From JAAYZB01 sp035379945 (GTDB lineage: Bacteria > Bacillota_I > Bacilli_A > Izemoplasmatales > Hujiaoplasmataceae): a stretch of 8,107 nt of DNA. The notes under the pieces are model-generated. The model worked only from the letters and a program-made list of their open reading frames with translations, did not search any database and had not been told where the DNA came from. The number at the start of each line of letters is the position of its first letter. Positions within the stretch are counted from its first letter, which is position 1. Below, piece by piece: positions 1 through 5,149 of this stretch. The stretch lies in the NCBI GenBank assembly GCA_035379945.1, contig DAOSWG010000023.1, positions 1 through 8,107 of the forward strand, given 5' to 3'. The translations under genes were made by a program, and so were the position numbers.

Positions 1-221
1 GCGATCAAGGCGATTTTCGGTACGTCAGGTTTATTAGCCTTGATCTTGGCGATCAGGTATCCGTATTCGTCGAGTCGGGATTCGATTTCCATGCTGGCGA
101 GCTCGCCAGCCAGCATCTTCATGAATTCGACTTGTCCGGGAGTCGACGGGTAATCTTCGGACACAGGATCGGATTCGGTATCGATTTTCACATACTTCAA
201 CAAGCGTTCGTAAGCTTTCAT
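1..221 (-). CDS. pepT: Peptidase T (tripeptide aminopeptidase), N-terminal fragment
   Basis: This minus-strand gene starts at an ATG (221-219) and runs off the left edge, so only 73 complete codons are visible. The N-terminus (MKAYERLLKYVKIDTES, then PSTPGQ at about residues 25-30 and a later IAKIKAN stretch) matches the start of M20-family peptidase T, a cytoplasmic zinc enzyme that removes the N-terminal residue from tripeptides. The metal-binding HxD motif would follow immediately after the visible part, so catalytic residues cannot be checked. A purine-rich site (AGAAAGG) lies about 10 nt before the start. Only 4 nt separate it from the stop of the upstream pseudouridine synthase gene, so the two are almost certainly cotranscribed. 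The family call is fairly secure from the N-terminal pattern; another M20 peptidase is the main alternative. Confidence 0.85.
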   Translation of the reverse strand, partial: MKAYERLLKYVKIDTESDPVSEDYPSTPGQVEFMKMLAGELASMEIESRLDEYGYLIAKIKANKPDVPKIALI

Positions 222-225
222 ATAA

Positions 226-903
226 TCACGCCTTTCTTGGTCTGTTTTGTTCCATGAGATAGATGAAGGGAAATTCATCCTTTGTAAATGTCTTGTCGTC
301 GAGATAACGGAAGGGATCTTTTTCGTCGTCGACAGCGAACCGGATTTCCATCGAAACCAGCGCCTGGCTAAACAGTCCGTTGCGTTTGTTCAGATTTTTG
401 TCGCCATATAATGGGTCGCCGACGACGGGATGGCCGATTTTGGCCATCTGGGCGCGGATTTGATGGGTTCGTCCGGTTTCCAGTTCGATTTCGGCCAGTG
501 TAAACCCGTTGCTTTGTTTCAGTACTCTGTATCGGGTGACGATCCGGACGGATCCGGGGATCTCATGGTCGGAAAGCCTGACAATGGCGCTTAATTCATC
601 TTTTAAAAGCCATGAGTGAAGGACGTCTTCCTTGTTGGGAAGATATCCCGACAAGACGGCCATATAAATCTTTTTGATGAAGTTTTTGGTGGCCAGACGA
701 TTCAAAGCCGAGGCAGACTCCGCATCTTTGGCGACAAGCAAAAGCCCGGATGTCTGATAGTCCAACCTGGATATAAGGGAATATTCGGGATGACGTAATT
801 CGCTTAAAAGATCCGGTTCCCGATGCCCTTTGGCAGGATGGGAAAGCATTCCGGCCGGTTTATCGACGATTAATATTTTTTTATCCTGATATAATATTTT
901 CAT
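226..903 (-). CDS. RluA-family RNA pseudouridine synthase
   Basis: The protein (225 aa) converts specific uridines in rRNA or tRNA to pseudouridine. The catalytic Asp is D48 in the SRLDYQTSG motif (residues 45-53), equivalent to HRLDxxTSG of the RluA family. TGRTHQIR at 143-150 and GDPLYG at about 162-167 are the other family signatures. There is no N-terminal S4 domain: the protein begins directly with the catalytic domain (ILIVDKPAGM), as in short RluA-type enzymes. The usual His before RLD is Ser here. The start ATG is at 903-901; the upstream ribosome site is weak (GAG about 13 nt away), so translation may depend on coupling with ktrB, which ends 32 nt upstream. The precise RNA target cannot be told from sequence, so no symbol is given. 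Confidence 0.93.
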   Translation of the reverse strand: MKILYQDKKILIVDKPAGMLSHPAKGHREPDLLSELRHPEYSLISRLDYQTSGLLLVAKDAESASALNRLATKNFIKKIYMAVLSGYLPNKEDVLHSWLLKDELSAIVRLSDHEIPGSVRIVTRYRVLKQSNGFTLAEIELETGRTHQIRAQMAKIGHPVVGDPLYGDKNLNKRNGLFSQALVSMEIRFAVDDEKDPFRYLDDKTFTKDEFPFIYLMEQNRPRKA

Positions 904-935
904 AATTTTATTGTCTCAAAAGCTCATTGATTTTC

Positions 936-2131
936 TCATCCGACAAGGATCTTTTCGGAAGGATATTCGACGCTTGAGGCATATGGATGACCCCAATTCC
1001 GGTTGAGAATGCCGAAAATGGTGATCGGTCCCAAGCGACCGGTGAACATCAGAAGCGAGAGGATGATTTTGGATGCCGGCAACAAATAAGGCGTGACGCC
1101 CATGGAAAGACCGACGGTGCCGAAAGCCGAAACGGTTTCGAATAACAGATTGAGCAATGTCATATCGTATGTGGTATTGTGCATTTCAATTTGGGAAATG
1201 GCGATGAAAACGACAATGATGGCAGTGGATGCCAAAGCCATCAACATGAAGGCTTTGGCTCTGGTGTCATCGTCTATTTTCCGTCCTTTGACGATTGTCG
1301 GTTTACCGCTCAGAAAACTGATGATCGAACGCCATANNNNNNNNNNNNNNNNNNNNNNNNNNNNNNNNNNNNNNNNNNNNNNNNNNNNNNNNNNNNNNNN
1401 NNNNNNNNNNNNNNNNNNNNNNNNNNNNNNNNNNNNACCGTGGTCTTGATCACGATCTTCGAATACATGCTCAGCTGTTTCCAATTCCGTTTTTTGATGA
1501 TGTCCTGGATGACGATGAAACCGATGCCGCCAACCACGATCAATACCATCGTATTGATGTTAAGCAATATATTGGAACTGAAATTTTGCAAGCTGGAATC
1601 GCCGAAGAGGTCGAATCCGGCATTGTTGAAAGAGGATATGGAATGGAAGGCCGACAGACCAACGGCCTGCCAGAAATCATATTCCGGAATCAGAGCGATG
1701 AAATTGATGATCATTCCGAAGGCTTCGATAATGAGAGAAGTCAAGATGATCGACCGGACAAGTTTGATCATTCCGGATATCGAATGCTGATTCAAAGCTT
1801 CCTTGATTACGTATCTTTCGGTGACGCCGATCTTAATGCCAAGAAGAACCAGAATGTAGATGGCGATCGTCACAATACCGAGTCCGCCGATCTGGATCAG
1901 AATCGCCAGCACGACTTTTCCGAAAACGGAAAGTGTGGCGGAGAGATCCGGGATGGTGGAAAGGCCGGTAACACAGACCGCTGAAGTTGATGTGAACAAA
2001 GCGTCGACCCAGGACATCTCCTGTCCCGATTTGACTGAGAAAGGCAACTTGAATAGCAACATGCCGGCGACAATGATTCCCATGAAGCTGAGAACGATCA
2101 CCAATAACGGCGACATGCGTCTTTTTTTCAT
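936..2131 (-). CDS. ktrB: KtrB-type potassium uptake channel subunit (interrupted by assembly gap)
   Basis: Membrane subunit of a Ktr/Trk potassium transporter. The N-terminal part (231 residues up to the gap) carries hydrophobic helices with the first pore-loop filter CVTGL (G56) and the second in FNNAGF (G172). The C-terminal part (132 residues) carries the fourth filter in AFGTVGLS and the MFTGRLGPIT helix typical of the family. The third filter and its gating loop fall in the run of Ns (1337-1436). The two halves are in different frames if the gap is taken literally as 100 nt, so this is an assembly artefact rather than a real frameshift. Visible residues total about 363 against a usual 440-455. 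The start is ATG 2131, with AGGTG centred 9-13 nt upstream; an in-frame GTG at 2143 is part of that ribosome site. KtrA, the regulatory partner, is not in the window. Confidence 0.92.
1337..1436. other. Assembly gap, exactly 100 N
   Basis: A run of exactly 100 Ns, the conventional placeholder for a scaffold gap of unknown size. It sits inside ktrB. To join the two halves in frame the true gap length must be 2 modulo 3, and comparison with normal KtrB length suggests roughly 230-280 missing bases rather than 100. Confidence 0.98.
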
Positions 2132-2140
2132 ATGTGAAAT

Positions 2141-2146
2141 CACCTC
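2141..2146 (-). promoter_or_regulatory. Ribosome binding site that decides the ktrB start
   Basis: GAGGTG on the minus strand lies 9 nt before the ATG at 2131. The GTG inside this site is in frame and could be mistaken for the start codon, but it would then have no ribosome site of its own. Confidence 0.75.
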
Positions 2147-2180
2147 GTTAGTGTGACGTTTCCTTCAAAATTCGCCTTGT

Positions 2181-2209
2181 ATTATACTACTTTTCTTTAT
2201 ATTAAGCAA
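2181..2209 (-). promoter_or_regulatory. Promoter for ktrB operon
   Basis: On the minus strand a consensus -10 TATAAT (2186-2181) is preceded, with a 17-nt spacer, by TTGCTT (2209-2204; three of six matches to TTGACA). Transcription would begin near 2174, giving a leader of about 42 nt, too short for a c-di-AMP riboswitch. It would serve ktrB, the pseudouridine synthase and pepT. Confidence 0.65.
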
Positions 2210-2266
2210 TCACAAACCGGCTTTCACGGTTTTTCAAATGATAAAGGCTTTTTTGCAAGAAAAACA

Positions 2267-2275
2267 TGATATAAT
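2267..2275 (+). promoter_or_regulatory. Extended -10 promoter for the guanylate-kinase-like gene
   Basis: TGATATAAT is a perfect extended -10 element (TG-N-TATAAT). No good -35 box is seen at 16-18 nt, which is usual for extended -10 promoters. Transcription would start near 2282, just before the ribosome site GGAGGAGA, and diverges from the ktrB promoter. Confidence 0.65.
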
Positions 2276-2303
2276 GGATTTATCATTTCGGAGGAGAACA
2301 GAT

Positions 2304-2888
2304 ATGTTGATTCTTTTGGGACCAAGCGCCTCCGGGAAAACCGAATCGGCCAAGATCATGATCAACCGTTATCCGATCTCTCGGGTCGTCACTTGTACTA
2401 CGAGACCACAAAGGATAAACGAGATCGACGGTTTTGATTACCATTTTATGACCGACGAGGTGTTTTCCCGCAGGGAAAAAGAACATTACTTTGCGGAAAC
2501 CGCGGTTTACAATAACTATCGTTATGGTACGCCATTAAACGAGCTCAGAGACGACAAACTGATCATTCTGGAACCGCAGGGCCTTCAGTCTTTCTTAAGG
2601 CTGAAAGTCTGCGAGGTGGTCGCGATATTTCTAAAAACCAAGGAAGAATGCCGGATCGAGAGAATGCGTAACCGGCACGATTTGGAGGAAAACATCGTTA
2701 AAAGGATCGAGCAGGACAGAATTGATTTCAACTACGAAAAAATCGACGGGCTAGATCTCATCATCGACACCACTGATCTGACATTGTCGAATGTCGCCGA
2801 TCTGGTTTATTACAATTACAATAAAATCCTCGCCAACAAGAAATTCAAACACGAACAGCTATCCCTGTTCGAAACCGACAAATCATGA
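2304..2888 (+). CDS. Guanylate-kinase-like nucleoside monophosphate kinase
   Basis: The protein (194 aa) has the fold signatures of guanylate kinase, which phosphorylates GMP to GDP using ATP. It has a P-loop GPSASGKT at residues 6-13 and a TTRPQR...DGFDYHF stretch matching the GMP-binding TTRxPRxGExxGxDYxF motif. NNYRYGTP corresponds to GNYYGT, and LEPQG to the IDxQG motif. The conserved Arg and Tyr residues of the GMP site appear kept, while the Asp before QG is Glu and the Gly-Glu of the PRxGE turn is Asn-Glu. The start at 2304 follows GGAGGAGA by about 7 nt; a longer reading frame from 2238 would begin upstream of the promoter and is rejected. The stop overlaps the next gene's start (ATGA). 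It could be the main guanylate kinase or a divergent paralogue with another substrate; the nucleotide specificity is not settled. Confidence 0.8.
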   Translation: MLILLGPSASGKTESAKIMINRYPISRVVTCTTRPQRINEIDGFDYHFMTDEVFSRREKEHYFAETAVYNNYRYGTPLNELRDDKLIILEPQGLQSFLRLKVCEVVAIFLKTKEECRIERMRNRHDLEENIVKRIEQDRIDFNYEKIDGLDLIIDTTDLTLSNVADLVYYNYNKILANKKFKHEQLSLFETDKS

Positions 2889-3358
2889 CGAATAATTTCT
2901 TTATCCGTCCTGTTAGAATGAACGAATGCAACCTAGTAACGGATCTTATCAGGGGAATCGCCGAATACGAAAAACTTTCAGATCAGGTGGAAGCGACTCC
3001 CGAAAAACTGTATCAGGCTTTGTTCGTGGACAAAACATGCAAAGCCGTAATCGGTTTTGAAAATGAAAAACCGGTCGGATTTGCCCTTTATTTTTACAAT
3101 TTCTCCACCTTCAAAGCCAAGAAAGGTCTTTACCTGGAAGACTTATTCATCAAAGAACCCTATCGTCACAATGGCTACGGAAAACAGTTTTTTTTATACT
3201 TGATCCAGGAAGCAAAACAAGAAAACTGCGGCCGGATGGAATGGACCTGTCTTGATTGGAACACTAAAGCGATTGCGTTTTACAACAGCCTAAAAGCCAA
3301 GCCGATGGACGAATGGACAGTCTTTAGACTCGACGAAAAAGATTTTGAGCGTTTCTAA
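2885..3358 (+). CDS. GNAT acetyltransferase, diamine (SSAT-like) family
   Basis: The protein (157 aa) transfers an acetyl group from acetyl-CoA to an amine. The central YLEDLFI (residues 83-89, with E85) and the acetyl-CoA pyrophosphate loop RHNGYG (94-99, RxxGxG) are clear. The C-terminal EWTCLDWN...AIAFYNSL region with Y133, the position of the general acid in the family, resembles spermidine/spermine N1-acetyltransferases and related thialysine acetyltransferases. The N-terminal YEKLSDQVEAT pattern also fits that subfamily. Length is normal. It overlaps the guanylate-kinase-like gene by four bases, implying translational coupling. The substrate (polyamine, lysine analogue or other small amine) is inferred from the subfamily only. 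Confidence 0.87.
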   Translation: MTNNFFIRPVRMNECNLVTDLIRGIAEYEKLSDQVEATPEKLYQALFVDKTCKAVIGFENEKPVGFALYFYNFSTFKAKKGLYLEDLFIKEPYRHNGYGKQFFLYLIQEAKQENCGRMEWTCLDWNTKAIAFYNSLKAKPMDEWTVFRLDEKDFERF

Positions 3359-3387
3359 GCATATCGCTGGGAAAAAGCTCATTAATC

Positions 3388-3396
3388 TGATAAAAT
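3388..3396 (+). promoter_or_regulatory. Probable extended -10 promoter of the thioredoxin operon
   Basis: TGATAAAAT (TG-N-TAAAAT) is one mismatch from the extended -10 consensus. The -35 region is weak (TGGGAA at 3368-3373, 17-nt spacer). Transcription would begin near 3403, shortly before the ribosome site GGAGGA at 3415-3420. Confidence 0.5.
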
Positions 3397-3429
3397 CATG
3401 TTGATAAAACAGATGGAGGAATAGATAAA

Positions 3430-3741
3430 ATGGAAGTTAAAATCACAAACGACAACTTTAAAAAAGAAGTCCTTGAATCCGAACTCCCCGTCATCGTCGA
3501 TTTCTGGGCAGCCTGGTGCCGCCCCTGCATGATGTTGGGACCGATCATCAAGGAATTATCCGAAGACTTGGAAGGAAAAGTCAAAGTTGGTAAGGTAAAT
3601 GTCGACGAAGAAGGCTATCTTGCCCAGCAATTCCGTGTTTTCAGCATTCCGACGGTCATCCTTTTCAAAGAAGGAAAACCAGCCGCGCAGGTCGTCGGAT
3701 TGCTTCGCAAGGAAGATCTGCTCAAACGTCTCGGACTCTAA
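3430..3741 (+). CDS. trxA: Thioredoxin with CRPC active site
   Basis: The protein (103 aa) is a full-length single-domain cytoplasmic thioredoxin that reduces protein disulfides. The active site is W29-C30-R31-P32-C33, where the near-universal form is WCGPC, so a charged Arg replaces Gly between the two redox cysteines. The cis-proline loop SIPT (P74) and the buried Asp (VDFW, D24) are conserved. TGGAGGA lies about 10 nt before the ATG. The gene is followed after 3 nt by a thioredoxin-reductase-like flavoprotein, which is most likely its dedicated electron donor. The symbol reflects the family; because of the altered active site it may be a specialised thioredoxin rather than the general one. 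Confidence 0.93.
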   Translation: MEVKITNDNFKKEVLESELPVIVDFWAAWCRPCMMLGPIIKELSEDLEGKVKVGKVNVDEEGYLAQQFRVFSIPTVILFKEGKPAAQVVGLLRKEDLLKRLGL

Positions 3742-3744
3742 AAA

Positions 3745-4611
3745 ATGTATGATGTGATCGTAGTCGGCGGAGGACCTGCAGGGGTATCCGCCGCGATCTA
3801 TTTAAAGCGGCTGAAACTGTCGGTCGGAATTGTGATGAAGGGCATGGGATCCTTGGGGAAAACCGGCCACATCGAGAATTATTACGGTGTACCGGGCCCG
3901 GTGTCGGGCGCCGATCTTTTCCAAAAAGGTTTGGATCAGGCAAGAGCCCTCGGAATACCGATCTATCAGGGAGAAGTCCTGGGAATCGATAATTTTGACG
4001 GTTTTGCCGTCAAAACGACCGAAGGAACCTGCGAAACCACCTGCATTGCCAAAGCGGTGCTGCTCGCAACCGGAGTTAATAAAATCAATTTGAGAGTCAA
4101 GGGATTCGACGGCCTTGTCGGCCACGGCATTTCCTATTGTGTGATTTGCGACGGGTTCTTTTACCGTGACAAAAAAATCGGGCTCGTCGGATCCGGAGAT
4201 TTTATGAAAGATGAATTGGAAAATCTTGCCAATATCTCTAAAGACATCACGATTTTCACAAACGGGGAAAAGTTGACAGTCGATACCGGCACCTATCCGG
4301 TCGACAGTGGAAAACTGACGGAAATCGGCGGTATCGACCACTTGGAATACGTGGCGACCGAAAACGGAAAATATCCGCTTGATGCTCTTTTTGTGGCGGT
4401 GGGAACCCCTTCAGCCACAGATTTTGCCGTTAGGATGGGCGCGTTCACCGATCATAACAACATCGTGGTGGACGAAAATTACATGACGAACATCCCCGGC
4501 CTTTTCGCCGCGGGGGATTGCATCGGCGGTCTCCTTCAGATAGCGAAAGCGGTCGATGACGGCGCCAAAGCCGGACTCGCCATTAACAAATACTTAAAAA
4601 GCCTGAAGTAA
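3745..4611 (+). CDS. Thioredoxin-reductase-like flavoprotein lacking the NADPH motif (FFTR-like)
   Basis: The protein (288 aa) belongs to the low-molecular-weight thioredoxin reductase family. It has an FAD-binding GGGPAG (8-13), a redox pair C132-V-I-C135 followed by DG (canonical form CATCDG), and a second FAD motif FAAGD at 254-258. The middle domain departs from NADPH enzymes. GSGDFMKDELENL (149-161) stands in place of GGGDSAxEEA, and no HRRxxxR motif follows (the segment reads ITIFTNGEKL). About 20 residues are missing between this point and FVAVG (216-220). Loss of these elements is the hallmark of ferredoxin-dependent flavin thioredoxin reductases (FFTR) of clostridia and related pyridine-nucleotide-independent enzymes. 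The likely role is reduction of the adjacent thioredoxin with electrons from ferredoxin or another non-NADPH donor. The donor is inferred. No clear ribosome site is seen, so translation is probably coupled to trxA. Confidence 0.85.
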   Translation: MYDVIVVGGGPAGVSAAIYLKRLKLSVGIVMKGMGSLGKTGHIENYYGVPGPVSGADLFQKGLDQARALGIPIYQGEVLGIDNFDGFAVKTTEGTCETTCIAKAVLLATGVNKINLRVKGFDGLVGHGISYCVICDGFFYRDKKIGLVGSGDFMKDELENLANISKDITIFTNGEKLTVDTGTYPVDSGKLTEIGGIDHLEYVATENGKYPLDALFVAVGTPSATDFAVRMGAFTDHNNIVVDENYMTNIPGLFAAGDCIGGLLQIAKAVDDGAKAGLAINKYLKSLK

Positions 4612-4630
4612 TGAAACTTCGGGATTTTTA
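4602..4630 (+). terminator. Rho-independent terminator of the thioredoxin operon
   Basis: CCTGAAGT pairs with ACTTCGGG (8 bp including one T-G wobble) around a 6-nt loop, followed by ATTTTTATT. The left arm is the last codons of the reductase gene and includes the first base of its stop codon (4609-4611), so the terminator is nested in the coding end. Confidence 0.7.
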
Positions 4631-4683
4631 TTGTCATAGCCATCTGATCGCGTCAAATTTCAGTGAGCAACCACAAAGCTTAT

Positions 4684-4718
4684 TTACAGTGCATAAAATG
4701 GCGAAAAATGCACTGTAA
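4684..4718. repeat. Perfect 11-bp inverted repeat, 13-nt spacer
   Basis: TTACAGTGCAT (4684-4694) and its exact reverse complement (4708-4718) flank a 13-nt purine-rich spacer. Neither strand shows a following T-tract, so it is not a standard terminator. It could be a protein-binding operator, an RNA hairpin or a remnant of a small repeat element; function is unknown. Confidence 0.85.
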
Positions 4719-4801
4719 TATGTTCAAAAAAGCATAGATATGATAGAAGACATAACGATAAATTTACGTCCATGACATACTCATTTCATCATCATATCCG
4801 G

Positions 4802-4827
4802 AAAGTCTGTATTTACAGACTTTTTTT
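4802..4827 (+). terminator. Rho-independent terminator immediately upstream of the aroQ promoter
   Basis: AAAGTCTGT pairs perfectly with ACAGACTTT around an ATTT loop, followed by four more Ts (seven consecutive Ts in total). No gene lies between it and the trx terminator, so it either backs up that terminator or ends an unrecognised short RNA. Confidence 0.8.
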
Positions 4828-4828
4828 G

Positions 4829-4837
4829 TGTTATAAT
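4829..4837 (+). promoter_or_regulatory. Extended -10 promoter of the aroQ operon
   Basis: TGTTATAAT is a perfect extended -10 element. The -35 region coincides with the terminator hairpin and has no good match. Transcription would start near 4844, giving a leader of about 24 nt with the ribosome site AAGGAG at 4855-4860, 7 nt before the ATG. Confidence 0.7.
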
Positions 4838-4867
4838 TTTTATAGACAAAAAACAAGGAGCCAGATC

Positions 4868-5149
4868 ATGGAGACACTGAAGGGTTATCGAGATAGGATC
4901 GACGACATTGACGCAAAGATCCGGGAACTTTTTTTGGAGCGGATGACGATAGTCGATCAAATCGCCAAGGCAAAAATGGAAAAAGACATGCAGATTTACG
5001 ATTCTTCCCGCGAAGACCAGGTTAAAAAGAAGAATTTGAATGCCGTAAAACAGGAAGAATACAAAGAATACTATTCCGAGGTGCTGGAAACGATACTCAA
5101 AGTGTCTAAGGATTTCCAGAGAGCCTTGATCTTCAGGAGCGCACAATAA
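4868..5149 (+). CDS. aroQ: Chorismate mutase, AroQ type, monofunctional
   Basis: The small helical protein (93 aa) converts chorismate to prephenate, the first step towards phenylalanine and tyrosine. It aligns with the E. coli AroQ mutase domain. R8, R25, K36, D45, R48, E49 and Q84 match the positions of the active-site residues (R11, R28, K39, D48, R51, E52, Q88 in E. coli numbering). It stands alone, without a fused prephenate dehydratase, dehydrogenase or DAHP synthase domain. AAGGAG lies 7 nt before the ATG; a longer frame starting at 4772 would lie upstream of both the terminator and the promoter and is rejected. Its stop overlaps the start of the threonine aldolase gene by one base (TAATG). 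No other aromatic-pathway gene is in the window. Confidence 0.9.
   Translation: METLKGYRDRIDDIDAKIRELFLERMTIVDQIAKAKMEKDMQIYDSSREDQVKKKNLNAVKQEEYKEYYSEVLETILKVSKDFQRALIFRSAQ

Larger units (their letters stand above)
4612..4867. other. Intergenic region with inverted repeat, terminator and promoter
   Basis: A 256-bp stretch with no convincing gene. It holds, in order, the tail of the trx terminator, an unexplained perfect inverted repeat (4684-4718), about 80 nt of AT-rich sequence without a recognisable motif, a second terminator hairpin (4802-4827), an extended -10 promoter (4829-4837) and the ribosome site of the chorismate mutase gene. No T-box or known riboswitch motif was recognised. 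Confidence 0.6.

Noticed and set aside
887..895. Plus-strand extended -10 (TGATATAAT) antisense to the pseudouridine synthase start
   Set aside because: No -35 box; it lies in AT-rich codons at the gene start and would be antisense to ktrB. Possible but unsupported.
2132..2143. GTG at 2143 as the ktrB start
   Set aside because: The GTG is part of the ribosome binding site for ATG 2131 and has no site of its own.
2132..2180. c-di-AMP riboswitch upstream of ktrB, as known for ktr genes in some Bacilli
   Set aside because: The predicted leader is only about 42 nt, far too short, and no structure is visible.
2238..2303. Longer N-terminus for the guanylate-kinase-like protein, starting at 2238
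   Set aside because: It would begin upstream of the extended -10 promoter and lacks a ribosome site, while ATG 2304 has GGAGGAGA at good spacing and begins directly at the P-loop strand.
3802..4341. Long open frame antisense to the reductase gene
   Set aside because: It is a shadow of the real gene: no family resemblance and no ribosome site. The same applies to the open frame at 5758-6189 opposite the threonine aldolase gene.
4698..4718. Tiny peptide MAKNAL within the inverted repeat
   Set aside because: Six codons with no ribosome site; it is a by-product of the repeat sequence.
4772..4867. Chorismate mutase N-terminal extension from 4772
   Set aside because: It would span the terminator hairpin and promoter, and is not part of the AroQ family; ATG 4868 has AAGGAG upstream.
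4838..4867. T-box or amino-acid attenuator controlling aroQ
   Set aside because: The predicted leader is about 24 nt and no T-box core motif is seen anywhere in the intergenic region.
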